From Trichuris trichiura (Eukaryota > Nematoda > Enoplea > Trichinellida > Trichuridae): 64,000 bases of DNA. Position numbers and translations under genes: made by a program. Every line of letters begins with the position of its first letter. Within the stretch, counting starts at the first letter, position 1. The stretch spans positions 434,001 to 498,000 of the forward strand of contig JBAJFE010000014.1 of assembly GCA_037903355.1 (NCBI GenBank), read 5' to 3'. This document shows positions 44,227 through 56,915 of this stretch, one piece after another. Below the pieces are notes generated by a model. The model was given only the letters and a program-made list of their open reading frames with translations, was not told where the DNA came from and searched no databases.

Positions 44227-45622
44227 CCAGTACGCTTCAACGCGACCTAACCAAGTTGACCTGACCGACTTGACCTTTCGAACTTGACTTCAAGTCAACT
44301 TAGCCTAAGGCAACTGGTCCCATTGCCATACCAGCATTCACATATACAATTTGCTTGGCATAAATTCAGTATACTTAGTATACAGAAAGTACGTGTACTA
44401 ACTACACGGCCAGCACGTATGTAAGCAGTACATGCTACTTACACGTAACTATTTTCTGTTCTCGAAAGTTTTTACAACATATGCGTAATGTAGAAGTTGT
44501 ACATGCTATACACTCAAGATACGTCATGGAATTTGCGGCATTCACGCAATATGCTTTGCCTGTAAGCACAATACCTGCTATAGCTACGGTTTCTGTGGTA
44601 TACATGTAGCATGTATGCCGTTTGTAATTGCACAGAAGGAATATCTACGTTACATATGACTTCTATGTGGTATACACTGCTTATAAAAAGGATGTCTTAA
44701 GCATAAATGGTCATAATTGGCAATAATTGCAGTACCTATGCTTTATATTTTTACATAGTGCGAATATTGGTGTATATATTACATAAACACAGTATATCTT
44801 GTTTATAAATAGGATATTTGTGATATACAGAGTCTACGTTTATACCTGCAATAACTATAGCATAAATTTGACTAAAAGACATATTTTTGCCATATATGGG
44901 TGTGGTATACTGCATGTTTACCGTAGAGAAACTATATATTACAAATATCTTCTTTATAAGCAATGTATACCATGTGTACGCTGCGGGGGCCACAAACAAT
45001 CGCTCCGTGCAACACTGTGCCCCATAAACGCTACATTTGTGCCTGGAGATCTGGGATATCACACATATCTTATTTAAAGCCAATTTATACTACACCCATA
45101 ACAAATATAGCGTAAATACGTCCTGTAGACAAATATATGCCATAGATAATGCACGTATAGCCGTAGACTCCGTGTACTACAAATATCTTATTTATAAAAA
45201 ATTTATACTGTGCTGATGCCATATCTACACCCAATATTTCAACTATGCAATTGCATACAACATAGATGCTGCAACTATGCGGTGGAAACCATTTATGCTA
45301 CAGATGTTCTGTTTATAAGCAATGTGTACCAAGTAGAAATCACATATAAAATACATATTCCTCGTATGCAAGCACATACTGCATGTATACCACAGAAACC
45401 GTGGATATATTAGGCATTGTGCACATAGACAAAGTATACTGCGTGAATGTCGCAACTTCCATGAATTATCTTGTATGTATACCGTCTACAACCTCTATAT
45501 TACGCATATGTCGCAAAAATCTTGGTGAACAGAAAACAGTTTACGTGAATGCAGATATGACAATACGATGAATTGCTTCTATGCCAAGTTGAGTTGAAGT
45601 CAAGTTGCATTGCTCTGTAATC
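44227..45622. mobile_element. Foldback element B with long inverted termini and internal degenerate repeats
   Basis: The left end (CGCTTCAACGCGACCTAACC, ACTTGACTTCAAGTCAACTT, TTGCCATACCAGCATTCAC) is inverted at the right end (GTGAATGCAGATATGACAA, TTGAGTTGAAGTCAAGTTGC). It matches both ends of element A. The interior is AT-rich and repeats a motif like ATATCTTRTTTATAARCAAT at about 44800, 44950, 45062, 45182 and 45305, roughly every 110-145 bp. All open frames inside (44751-45571) are shadows of these repeats. Confidence 0.8.
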
Positions 45623-47374
45623 TTTCATTCACTATACGATTAGCGCAACAGTTCATTAATGACATTGATTCTAAGGAATGCAGACAAGCTACTGCATGAA
45701 GACAGTGACCTATTCTAAATTTGGTCATAACGAAGTTTATAAATCATTTCTACAAGCGAAAGACTAGTCCTAACCATCTAATCATTTATGATTCGCAACA
45801 AGCACCAAGTGATCAAAAGCTGCGGTCGATTATTTTACGTATACCAAAACGTGTCAAACAGGGACGAGATACCCTAAATCAAATTGTATCTTGGATGCGC
45901 TCTGGTACTTGTTTCCGGCATTCTCCAATCATTGCAAGCATTAGTATCATAGTCATTTATCAATTAACAAAATGACTCAGATAAGAATGTTTAATCACCA
46001 TTTATCGCATTCTCATGCTATGTGTGCGAAAGGTAAAGCATAACTAAGAACTCATAAGATACCAATTACCGCATTGTACAACGAATGATAGGCTTTAAAA
46101 AAAAAGCATTATGTTTATGAACAATAATAGATTACTTGTAAGAAGAAAGTAGGAGTGTATGCCTACCTATTACAGAAACGCTTTTGGAGAAAGCACCTGC
46201 TTGACCAAAACGTTGCGCACGCTGTCGAACGTAGTACCTTCACGCTAGGCAGCACGCTCATTTAATCTGCGAATACTAAATTTCACTTCAAGAGCGCACT
46301 GTAAATGAACCACGTGCAGGTTCCAATGAATTAGAAAAGCTTTAAAGCAAAAGGTCAGCCATTCGCGCGAAAGTTTCGTTAAACATTGAACTTGTTCTCA
46401 ATAAAAAACAAATGTAAATGGCTTACCTTATCGGCGGCTTATTTTACCCAAAAAAACGCAAAGCTGCAATGCATCAAGCCAGCGCAGGCAACGAGTTCAA
46501 ATCTGCCGTTTCGTTCAGCCTGATTTTTCCCGCTTAGAGATTTGAACTTTTATTGCCTAAGCCCTGAGGGTTGAATGTACATCTGTATATACCGTTTACA
46601 TTCGCAGACTGTTCGACTCAGCAAAGTAACATAATGGCTCTCAAAGCTGAAAAGCGATTTATACGCCCCAGAAGCAGCACTAGATTACCAAGGAACTTCT
46701 ACCGTTTTAGTCTTTTAGACGACCACCACGTAAATGCATCGGTCCTGCAGATCAGTTTTCAGTCGCAGCCTTTTATTTTTATTTACCTTTTTTTAAAAAT
46801 AATCAGTCTATCAAAGCGAATACTGAATATCTGATGCCTGCAGATTAAAACAAGCTCTGTAAAGCAAATAATCGAAATAAGGGCGTTTGAAAGTTTAGCA
46901 TAGGGTTAGGCCGAAAACGAGATTAAACGCCCCTCTAGATTTAAAACTGATTTAAGTTAATGGTTAAACAATGAATGCTTCGTAACGCTTCTTGACATGT
47001 TGCAATAGCATTCTGTTACTTGCATCGTTGGAAAGTTGAAGTTAGGGTCGCTTCATTCATTTGCCCGCCAACGATACAGTACTCCTGAAAACAATCAGGT
47101 TTGTTGCTTGACTTCCACTTCGCCTGAAACAGATAAGTTTATTTACACCCCGAACATAAAAAAGAGTCGTAAATTTTACTTTTTACTTATGTTCCACGCC
47201 GATTTATACCCAGACATAAGGTTGTGGCTATTTGCATTTCACTAGCATACGAACAGAAAGCACACTTTGTGAGTAATGTCAGTTTTACTCGAAAACTGCA
47301 TTGCACTCCAATAACGTGTTAATAAAGAGCTTTGGCATTTTAAACTTTCAAATTGCCGTTTTCAAGATGTCTTC
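45623..47374. other. Intergenic region before eIF3c
   Basis: Short frames only. An ATG frame at 46634 (MALKAEKRFIRPRSST) might be a first exon, but no continuation was found. Confidence 0.35.
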
Positions 47375-50089
47375 TCAGTAATTCTGGCCGCGCTGCGCTG
47401 CCAAGTAGTTCGAGTACCCTCGATTACCGGTCGTTCGCGGGTCGATCAGCTGCTCAACATTCTCGGCCAAAACGTTCAACTTTTCAGTTATCTGAAGTGC
47501 CAAAGTGTGGAGGCGCTTCGGCTCAACGTGATTAATGACCACGCACGCGGAGGGTTCGTCAAAGCTGGCAGGAAAATCTCCCTCGATGATCATCTTACTG
47601 AAATTTACATAAGTTTTAAGAAAATAGAGAAAATAAGCATCGTTGAGGATACTGAAAATGGCGGTGGTTCTTACCGTTGGAATAAACAACTCAGAAAGCT
47701 TATGCAACGCCTACCTGACTATAGTATGCACCGTTCGGGGCTCCAACTCAAACATGGAACCAAGGCGCTCCAAGGAGATTGAATCGTACACGCATGAATA
47801 GGTGACCAAATAGGTTTTTAAACTTTCTTCCTTGACGTGGCGGATGATCATTTGCTTGACGCGTTCCGAATTTTGAAACAGATTCCAAACTTTGCTATTC
47901 ATCTTTTTGTTAATCAAAAAGTCTCTGCAGGCACGCCAGTCGCCCACAAGCAGAGCCTTTGAAGCTGCCATCACGTGCTCTCGCGTGTTTTCTGGAGGAC
48001 CAATCAGATACTGACGCTCCGACTGCTTCAGCTGATAATGGAAGGATCGACTGATCATACGCCTTCGTACTTCGAACTCCTTTGACGCCATCATTGGAAT
48101 TTCCAAGAGCATAGCGCACAGAAGGTAAACGCACTCGGTCAATTCAAGATTAATGTGCATATGATAAGGTACACGACGTTGGCGTTCCAGCTTCTCCTGT
48201 TCGACCGTACGGTCTTGGGTACGCATAACGGCACCTTGGGCCAACAGTTCCTTTGCCCGTCCGCCGTTTTGCAGGTCGGATAAAGCGTTCAACGCTTCTC
48301 GTATCAAACCTTGTCGAAATGCGCAAAGTCCAAGTTGACATACAGCTCTGTTGAACAAAATCTGCGTTGGAATATCCGAACGCTCGATGTGAGTTTGCAG
48401 GTGGGACATCAAAAGGATGTCTCTTCCTTCGTACCACCTATCGTGGATTGCCAGATGATAAACTTGACACAATACAGCTCTAGTACGAAGAAGGTGCGTA
48501 GTGTCGTGCACATAAATAAATTGACATAACGTTCTCATCTCCTTGTAGCTGCAGGGCGCATTCACTTTGTCCGAGTCAAAATTTTCAACATCCATTGGCA
48601 CTGACGCGGGGTCGAATTTGTAGTAAAGATGTCCAACTTTTCTTGTGTACGCTCGACACAGTTCCTCGTCAGTTGAATCACGGCTTTCCATATATTGAAC
48701 AAGAAGATTGATTATTGCGCATATGGTCTTTTCGCCCTTCAACTTTTCAACATAGTCGGTACTGTGGCAGTCTGCGTCCTGCAGTATTTTTGTAAATTCA
48801 TCGTCAAGACGTTCCAAGACCGACAAGACGCAACCGCGCAATTTCCAAGGCAACTGTGGATCCGTAACGTTCTGCTGTTCGTCAGATATTTCAATACTGC
48901 ACAACACGTCCGGGTTGTCTAGTAACAATTGAATTAAGTCCCTGAGAGCATCCATGGCACCGAGCCAAGACTTGAACAGCAAGCAGTCTGCCGACTTTGG
49001 ATTGCAATCAAAATAGGAGCTTATCAGAGAAAACAGTATGTTGCCCAGCAAGGCGGGGTTCATCTCCCTAGCTTCGGCTATCTTGCGAAGCTCCCTCACC
49101 ATTTCGACCGTCAGGAACCGATCGGCACCTTTTCTTCGTCGAGCACTGATTATTTCCCTTAATTTATCACTGACGGCTTGCGCGGTGATTTCAGCATCCT
49201 TTTCAAACATCTTAGGCGCCTCTTCGGTCGCTAGGGCACCCATGGTAACCTGCTGCCACTCACCATCTGCGTCCTCGCGTTTTCCCTCGGCCGGTCTTTC
49301 TTTGTCTTCACGACGCTTCTTGCGATCCATTTTCTTCTTTGCTCTATCGTCGTCCTCCTTTGTTGACGATTTCAGAAAGAAGCGACGCAATTCCTCCATT
49401 TTTTTGCCAGTCAAATCCTCCAGTTCGGATTCCGAAGAGGAGCTCATCTCCCAGTCACTCTCGTCGCTCTCTCGGTTAACCGATCGTCTAACTTTTCTTG
49501 ATTCAATTTCCCTCTCCTCATCGCTGGACTCTCTGGCCGATTCGCTGGCCAACTTTCGCTCTTCCTCTTCGGTCGAATGACCGTCAGAGTCCGGTTCGCG
49601 ACGATAGTCCGTCAATTCAGTTTCAAAGTCGCGCATGTACTTACGCAATTTTTGACGAAGCGTGGCTAAGCCGCGGGCGTTATTCTTGCTGAGCGTCTTG
49701 CGGTCCTTGCGATCATCCCAATTTTCGTTGACAAAATCTTCCAATTCGGTTAAACTGCGCAAAAAGAACCGGGGAGTCACGCCGCCCTCCCGATCTATCA
49801 CAGCTTTCGCCTTCTGAAATACGCGACAGAGGTCTTCGAACGTGGTCAGAATTTTCGACATATCCTTGATTTTGCGCAAATTTCGTATCTGCTTGATCAA
49901 GTCACGCAACTCCTCGAAGCGACGGTCCTTCTCGGGGCGCACAACGCGCTTCTGGTCGTCCTCCGAATCGCTAAGAACGAACGCGGGCATTGGACGTTGG
50001 TATGCCGTCCGCGCAGGCTGAATTTGTTCCTCATCGCTGCTTTCGGTCTCGCTCTCCGATTCGGACAAAGCTCGGAAAAATTTAGACAT
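47375..50089 (-). CDS. EIF3C: Eukaryotic translation initiation factor 3 subunit C
   Basis: Core subunit of the eIF3 complex that recruits mRNA and initiation factors to the 40S ribosome. Exons 47715-50089 and 47375-47597 join in phase 2 across a 117-nt intron: 865 residues (human 913). It starts MSKFFRALSESESETES, followed by acidic Ser/Glu tracts. The conserved helical region includes RFEELRDLIKQIRN, NARGLATLRQKLRKY, LRGCVLSVLERLDDEFTKIL, VLCQVYHLAIHDRWYEGRDI and LMSHLQ, then a PCI domain (HINLELTECVYLLCAMLLEI, EHVMAASKALLVGDW, YSCVYDSISLERLGSMFELE). The second exon carries the end of the winged helix and a short Gly/Tyr tail. I chose the ATG that matches the family start; the frame is open 16 codons further up. 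Confidence 0.97.
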
Positions 50090-50330
50090 CACTAACTCCA
50101 AGCCTGCGGTACGATAGCTACAGTATGAATAGAACAAAAGTACAATCCGAAGTCAACATTGATGAACCCTAATTTCTCAAATTGTTTGCAAAACAAGGCG
50201 CTATTTGCCGGTTAAAAAGCGAACTGATGCGTCTAGCAAACGTTTCACGTATTGTTATAAAGTTCACTTTTAAACTTTGTGTTGCTTGGTAAACATCGAA
50301 ATATAATGTAAATTTAGGAACTTCATTTTT
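50090..50330. other. Short interval between eIF3c and a PLE
   Basis: Should contain the eIF3c promoter and 5' UTR. The PLE thus inserted within about 250 bp of the eIF3c start. Confidence 0.5.
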
Positions 50331-50430
50331 TGGCTTCTTTTTGTACGGATTTTCTATGTCCCGTTGAAAAACTTTTATTAATAAACTGTCCGTAAACTGA
50401 TAACACTATATCTTCAAAACGATACAGGGT

Positions 50431-52921
50431 GTGTACGGAACACCCCTTCTGTCAGCAGCAAGACATCTAGAACAACTACATATAAAAGCGGGTCTTATAC
50501 AAGGAAAACTAACTTACCTGCTGCTGAAATGTAGAGATCATGGAACTCTACCCAAGTGCTTTCGACTAAAATGGGGTCAGAACCTGGACGAGCACTCCAA
50601 AAGAATCCTGTTTTCAAGTGGAATGTCGCTATTAAGAAATGCCATAAGAAAACACAGATACACATTAGCGAATCTCCGAGCAGACTATAATAGCAAGTTG
50701 GATTTCCTCAGAAGCCGGCTACATTATGCAATTTACGAAGCCTTAATCAGGCATGTGGACTTCGCCAAAAAACAGTTTGCATATCGCAGAAACAAGTGCT
50801 AAAACGAAAATTTGAAAGCCTTCAGGTCAGATTCTCGACGACTACTCGAAACTCCTACAGAAATCCTCTGCAAAAAACCAGTGGTTCAGACCTAAACGCA
50901 AAGGTAATAAATCTCAGCTCCTTACCTCTAAACGAATGTGAAAAAACTATCCTGAGAAAAGGACTGAACTTTGTACCAACTCCTAAACAGCCACCCTTTC
51001 TTGACATCATTGCCTCAGTTGAAGATAGCCTATCTTCAGTTGATCCATAGAAAGCCACGCAGATCAAACGGGATTTATCTACGTTAATCCTAGATCGCCG
51101 CTTTAACAACACCCCAAACTTAAGCCGATATGAGGTCAACTGCTTAAATCGACTTAAAAGGCAGCCTGATAGAATTATAACTAAAGCAGATAAAGGCAAT
51201 AGAATTGTCCTACTCGACAGAATCACCTACAACGAAAAAATGATAACTATCTTGAACACCGACAGTTATACACCTTTGCCCAATGACCCTACAGAATTGT
51301 TACGGAAGAATCTTCGTTCCCTTCTCATCACATACGGCACAGAAACCGAGGAACCAGAAATCATCAAGATAGCGAAGCATCTTAGGTTCACATTAAATTA
51401 CAGACCCCCTCAGCTCTATGGCCTGCCTAAAGTGCACAAACCGGAGGTCCCACTAAGACCAATAGTTTCCACAATTAACAGCACCACAAGTGAGCTCAGC
51501 CGATATTTGAAAAAGGTGATCAAACCACTAACTGGCAAAGAACCGTCCTTCGTCAAAAATAGTAACACCTTCGTCAACGAAATACGAGAATACCATCTAG
51601 AACCGGACGAAATCTTAGTTAGCTACGATGTAAAAGATTTATTCCCTAGCATTCCGATTTCGAAAACTCTCGATACACTATACAATCTCCTCAATACAGA
51701 CACAAATTTGTTCACCAGAACCAAGTTAAATCCTTTCCACATTGTCAAGTTGGTATCATTCTGTATGCAAGAAAGCAATTACTTCATGTTTGATAATAAG
51801 TTCTACAAACAATCTAACGGTGTCCCTATGGGCAACCCACTATCTCCTATCCTGGCCGAAATATTCATGGAGAGTTTTGAAAGGCAAATGTTGAAAACGG
51901 TAGATAGGCAAATAGCCCCACGACTATTCAAAAGATACGTAGATGACATCTTCGTAATTATCAAAAATGGAAAGGAAGAACAGTTTCTAGAATTTCTTAA
52001 CAGCGTATGCCCCAATCAAATCGTTTTTACAATGGAGAAAGAATCAAACCGAACCCTCCCCTTCCTTGACACACTGATTATTCGCACTAATCAAGGACTA
52101 AAAACCAGAGTTTACAGAAAACCAACACACACTGACCAATATCTTAATTTCTCATCGCACCATCCACGCTCAGTAATGCGCGGAATCCTCTCGGGAATGA
52201 TTAACAGAGCAATCAATTTATGTGATCCAGAATTTCTCCGATCGGAATTCAACTACATTAGAAAAACATTCTACAAAAATTACTACCCGAAATCTTTTAT
52301 TGACCAAGTATTCAAGCAAAAGCTGCGCAACCAGGAATCACGGCAACTAAGTAATTTGCCTGATATACGCTTAGTTATCCCCTATGTGGCAGGACTAGGA
52401 GAAAAGATTGTCCAGTTAGGAAAACGGTTAGGGTTCCGAGTCATTTTCAAAGACTTCTTCAACCTCAGGACAATTCTCCGGAAGGGACAAAACGAAAATC
52501 CCAGAAAACAAAAGGACAGGATTAGTCTACGCAATCGAATGTCCCTGCTCAGGAGCGTACATTGGGGAAACGGGCAACACCCTCGAACACAGATTCAATG
52601 AACACATAAAGGGGTTAACCACTTATAACAACGCTAAAAACATTCTCAGCAACGGCAACAACCACACAAGACAACGTGGAAGACCAATATCAGACCCAAG
52701 GATCACCATGGAGAAGGCAATACTAGCCTCGGCTGTTGTGGAACACGCATCACATTGCAATCTAAGCCTGGGCGCAAAAGTTTTATGTTATGAAAAGAAT
52801 GCACGCTTACGAAAAATTAAGGAAGCTCTGTATATTAGAAACAACACAACCTACAACTGAGATAAAGGAGCGGAAATAAATGAAATACGGACGAATATTG
52901 TAACCCGCTCGAATTGTTGCT
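50431..52921 (+). pseudogene. PLE reverse transcriptase / GIY-YIG endonuclease, inactivated
   Basis: Single polyprotein of the Penelope type, broken by at least four lesions: a frame change near 50800, a TAG at 51048-51050, a frame change near 52510 between RT and endonuclease, and a TGA at 52858-52860. RT motifs are intact: PIVSTINSTTSELSRYL, SYDVKDLFPSI (motif A), NGVPMGNPLSPILAEIF (motif B) and RYVDDIFVI (motif C, catalytic Asp pair at 51942-51947). The C-terminal GIY-YIG domain reads CPCSGAYIGETGNTLEHRF with RQRGRPISDP and VVEHASHC downstream. The N-terminal part (HLEQLHIKAGLIQGKL) is the PLE leader domain. The 5' limit of the coding region is uncertain. Confidence 0.9.
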
Positions 52922-53067
52922 CGCTCAACTAAAATTGGATAGACCCGCTCGAACTGCTGACAGACAAAGAGAAAAGAACTACAAAGCCCACTTTAAAATA
53001 CTGGCCTTTAAACAGCTATACACCTTGCACGTTACTAGTGCACTTTATTCATAAGTCAATCCTTAGA

Positions 53068-53107
53068 CCGCTGATGACGGGTCAAGTTCGGACCCGAAAG
53101 CTACAGA
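53068..53107 (+). ncRNA. Hammerhead-like motif, PLE copy 6
   Basis: ACCG, CTGATGA, C, stem GGGTC, loop AAGTTCG, stem GACCC, GAAAGCT, A, CAG. Stem II pairs fully; stem I is weakened to G-C plus mismatch. N7 of the core is T here and A in copies 2-5, the one freely variable position of the hammerhead consensus. Confidence 0.55.
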
Positions 53108-53215
53108 CAGTTTATTAATAAAAGTTTTTCAACGGGACATAGAAAATCCGTCCAAAAAAAAGAAGCCAAAAAATGAAATTATTTGGTCCCGTACGAAGAC
53201 ACTATATCTTCAAAT

Positions 53216-53829
53216 TTTAGGAACTGTCATTTTTTTATCGTTAATAAACAAGTTCGAAAAAGGGAAGGGTAGTTATGGCGAATCCTATAAAATGGGCTCC
53301 AGTTTGAATCCAGCGTTGAAGAAACTTATTTTAGTTTACAAAGTTGTTTTCTTTTTGTGGCTGCCCTAAATAAGATTTGTTATGTCATTTGCCAGGATGA
53401 TGCAGCATTCACGTCAAGTTGTAACTACAGGCACTCTCGCAGTACCGCGTAAATCTCTTACTGAATTAAGCAAAGATCGCCAAGCTGAAGTGATAACACG
53501 AATTTAGCGATGCCACATATGCAATCTGCCGTTCTAGTAAGTTTTGTAACTGCAACAGTTTATTTAAATTAAGAATTTAACGCGCGCTTAACCTACTTAT
53601 CATTTCACAGTAAAACACGTTTGAATTCGTTCTGCCATACTTTAATCGCAATATGGCAAGGCGGTAAGTTACTTCAACGATCCATTAAAAAAGATAATGG
53701 GAAGTAGAGAACTTTGCATTAGCGTTTATTCTAGCAATAAAATTTAGGAAAACTCTGAATTTGAGCCGTAGGAAACGGAAATGAAAGATTCAGAAACCAC
53801 AAGCTGTAAGTAGGTCTTTTCGGACCACA
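53216..53829. other. Intergenic region between the PLE and PSMC6
   Basis: No gene recognised. Confidence 0.4.
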
Positions 53830-55053
53830 TTATACTGGCTTGTAGTCCAACTTGGTTTCCAATTTTTTAGCATCGGCTACTTTACGTACAGCCTTCATAA
53901 AGTCTTCTTCTATCACGTAATCACGTTCCGCCCTTATGGCCAGCAAGCCGGCTTCCGTGCACACGTTTCTCAAGTCGGCACCGCTGAATCCATCCGACAA
54001 CTTCACGACCGCTTCGTAGTCAATGTAACCTTGCTTTGATATTGGTTTTGAATGAATTTTCAAAACTTCCATTCGCGCCTGTTCGTTCGGAAGAGGAATC
54101 TCGATTTTTCGATCAAGTCGGCCGGGCCGAAGAAGAGCCGGATCGAGCGTATCGGGTCGATTTGTGGCCATGATAAATTTCACTTTACCAAGAGCATCAA
54201 AACCGTCCATTTGATTTAACAATTCCATCAAGGTACGCTGGATCTCTCTATCCGCTGACGTACCCTCCGAAAAGCGCCTGCCGCCAATGGCGTCAATTTC
54301 GTCCATAAATATTATACAAGGTTGATGATCGCGGGCGTAGTTGAACATTTCGCGAATCATCCGGGCGCTTTCGCCTATGTATTTGTCAACAATAGCGCTA
54401 GAGACAACTTTTAGAAAGTTGCAGTCCAACTGCTTAGCCACAGCTCGAGCAAGAAGAGTTTTCCCGGTTCCGGGAGGGCCGTAAAGAAGGCAACCTTTTG
54501 GAGGCGTGATGCCAACACGTCGGAACAAATCAGGATGAGTCAACGGAAGTTCCACCACTTCGCGCAATTGACGAGTCTGCTCGGCAAGACCGCCAATCAT
54601 TGAATAGGTAACTTCGCCCGGATCCTCATGCGACATATTGTAAACAAGAGGGTCCACTTCGCGAGGCAGATGCCGCATAATCGTCAGGGTCGTCATGTCT
54701 AATGCGACTCTGGTTCCTTGTATAAGCCTTTGACGATCGATTGCCTTACGACATCCAACAACGTACCGGGGACCGTTGGTAGCTTTTACTATAAACTTTT
54801 CTTCGGAAAGTTCCTTCAAAACTTCCCCAACAATCTGGCCAACGCTCTGAAGGGCCTTCAGGTCGTTCTCCGACTTATCGTACTCCTTCTTTTGCTTGTT
54901 AGACTTTTGCCGAGCCTCCTTTAGCTTCGCTTCCACTTCTCTGTGCTCAATCACTTTACGACGATATTCCTCAACAGCCGCTTTCCTTGCATCGTCCATA
55001 ACTACTTCAGTCGGTGCGTGATCCATCGGTTCGGAATGTGGTTCCCCACCCAT
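53830..55053 (-). CDS. PSMC6: 26S proteasome regulatory subunit 10B (AAA ATPase Rpt4)
   Basis: ATPase of the 19S base that unfolds substrates for the proteasome. An uninterrupted frame of 407 residues (human 389); the extra residues are N-terminal and poorly conserved, so the second in-frame ATG giving [15 protein letters not shown] could be the real start. The coiled-coil N-terminus leads to [37 protein letters not shown], the Walker A GPPGTGKT, the pore loop KYIGESA, the Walker [31 protein letters not shown] and the C-terminal [12 protein letters not shown]. It is intronless, unlike most neighbours, but is not flanked by signs of retroposition. Confidence 0.98.
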   Translation of the reverse strand: MGGEPHSEPMDHAPTEVVMDDARKAAVEEYRRKVIEHREVEAKLKEARQKSNKQKKEYDKSENDLKALQSVGQIVGEVLKELSEEKFIVKATNGPRYVVGCRKAIDRQRLIQGTRVALDMTTLTIMRHLPREVDPLVYNMSHEDPGEVTYSMIGGLAEQTRQLREVVELPLTHPDLFRRVGITPPKGCLLYGPPGTGKTLLARAVAKQLDCNFLKVVSSAIVDKYIGESARMIREMFNYARDHQPCIIFMDEIDAIGGRRFSEGTSADREIQRTLMELLNQMDGFDALGKVKFIMATNRPDTLDPALLRPGRLDRKIEIPLPNEQARMEVLKIHSKPISKQGYIDYEAVVKLSDGFSGADLRNVCTEAGLLAIRAERDYVIEEDFMKAVRKVADAKKLETKLDYKPV

Positions 55054-56412
55054 TTTAGCCAAAATTTCCGTACAGATCGATCAAAGCTTTCTAAACAAAA
55101 CTGAATCTGTGGCAAACATAGAGATAATTGTTTTAAAAAAACTCCTTCCCATTTCTGACAAACAGAATCTGCACGAAACGTACTTATAGTTACAGAAAGC
55201 TTCAAAATCAACTAAAGAATTGGAGATTACGGATAAAAGCAATATCTTCGTACGCAAAACGGGTAAACAAAGCTTTCGGCTGAAACGTAATCAATATATT
55301 TCGTTTTAGCTTTTAAAGTATTGCTAGTAAAGAACAAATATTACACTGCATTGAGAAGTTACAGCAAGTGGTTCGATTGAAAAGATGCAAAATTTTAACA
55401 TTTCAATGCTAAGATAAATTTAAGCATGCAAGAAATAAATAAAAATGTTTTCACAGAGTTGTAAAAGCAACGCAAAGACAACTGGCCTTACCTAACGTCT
55501 TCTATAGACGATTTGACTAGGCTACAGTAAGTTAAATAAAACTTATTGATGTGCACGTGCAAACGTTCCCGTTTTTAGCAGCAGCCACTGCCTTTGACTT
55601 TTAGCTAAAAGCATTATGTTTAATTAAATGTAGGACCGTTCCGTTTAATTCAGTCAAATCAAATAAACGTGGAAAGAGACGCCAGTAAAAGTTTATGAGT
55701 TTCGGCTTATCCATATAGCTTTTATTTTCCGCGGTTATTAATGACTGCTTAACTTTTCTTTCTTCCCTAGCGCATATAAAAGTTACGTCTTTGTAAATCA
55801 AAGTCCTTGAAAACATTTTATTCAGATTGGTGTACTGTATGTGTTGCTGCGTTTGTACTGAGTTACGTTTCTGTTTGGCGGACGACGGAAATCATGTCTA
55901 ATTCAACTGGTTAGAATGAACAATTAAAAATGCAGATATGTATACTAACGCTAATGCAAGAAACCCCATCGAATGGCCTAATCTTTAGCAACGGTTTCCG
56001 CGCATAGTTGCAAGGTCTTTCTGGCTTAACTCCTGCATGTGGCTGCATAGTCATCGTAACAGCGTTTCGAATTTTCGCTGCTCTATGTGTGTGCATCTAA
56101 TTATACGGCGTTGGTATGATATAATGGCCGCGAGAAATCCTGAAAAGCTTTTCGCTTTCTGGCGGTCGTCTAAAAGAAGTGGCAATTAAATAATGTCAAC
56201 ACTGCCAAAATAGTTTAATTTGAAGTCTTTGCCTATGCAAAATACAATAATACAACTCCATTACTACATCTTGCTTTTTACGCTAACGACTTCTGCCTGC
56301 GAAAACTTTGCAAGAATTAGTGAGCTTTTTCTCAGTTAGATATATCGCAAAAAGTTGCTATTTTTACGGTTGGCATAAAATTGCTTGATACAGGCACTTA
56401 CCCGACTTATTG
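55054..56412. other. Intergenic region, nothing recognised
   Basis: 1.3 kb of AT-rich DNA between PSMC6 and the small membrane-protein gene; only short frames. Confidence 0.4.
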
Positions 56413-56906
56413 ATGACTACGAATGAAAGCAGGCATTTAGATTTATCGACTGTGCATATACGACAAACTTTGGAGGGATTGAATCAGAATACCGACAGTT
56501 CGCTGGATATATTAATCGCGCCAGGATTTCGCTTATGGATGCTGCTAGCATTGGTCCTACTTATTTTGCTTGTTATGAGTAAGCAAGAAAATATGCCACC
56601 AATTTACGAACCAGTTATCCCAATTGCAGCGGTTATTGTTTGTTGTTTCATTAAACTACGTATTCCGAGAACAAAAAGAGAAATCGAACTGAACGCGGTA
56701 CGTCGGAAATTGCGCCGCAGAAAGCTGTTGGATACAAAGGAGGCACATCAGTTGTGTAAGTCAAATTAAGCAAAAACTTCAAATGTTCGCTTTTCCATTT
56801 GTTAACCGCTGTTACAGGCAATCAGGTCGACCATACCGGCTCGGACCAAAGCGCAGATAACACAACGAGCGCCGAATGCACGGACAAGGCTTCGGCAGCC
56901 ACGTAA
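56413..56906 (+). CDS. Small two-pass membrane protein, family unknown
   Basis: Exons 56413-56755 and 56818-56906 join in phase 1 (TTGT|gtaagt ... ttacag|GC) and give 143 residues. Two hydrophobic segments (LWMLLALVLLILLVMS, about residues 43-58, and PVIPIAAVIVCCFI, about 68-81) are followed by a strongly basic stretch (RRKLRRRK) and a Ser/Thr/Asp-rich tail. No recognised family. The stop lies 9 nt from the stop of the opposite-strand gene, so the two mRNAs must overlap at their 3' ends. Confidence 0.6.
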
Positions 56907-56915
56907 AGACTTTTT

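Larger units (their letters stand above)
50330..53215 (+). mobile_element. Long Penelope-like element
   Basis: About 2.9 kb. The 3' terminal block (CAGTTTATTAATAAAAG, TTTTTCAACGGGACATAG, AATCCGT) is repeated in inverted form at the 5' end (TCTATGTCCCGTTGAAAAAC, TTTATTAATAAACTG), a terminal arrangement known in PLEs. ACACTATATCTTCAAA is found at both ends. Possible target duplications resemble TTTAGGAACT on each side (50316 and 53217 areas). One hammerhead-like motif lies at 53068-53107. The coding region is damaged (see the pseudogene entry). Confidence 0.9.

Noticed and set aside
44751..45571. Several 62-110 codon frames rich in Tyr, Cys and Ile
   Set aside because: They lie wholly in foldback element B and change frame with its degenerate repeats.
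49038..49580. Plus-strand 180-codon Ser-rich frame
   Set aside because: Antisense of the acidic and basic tracts of eIF3c.
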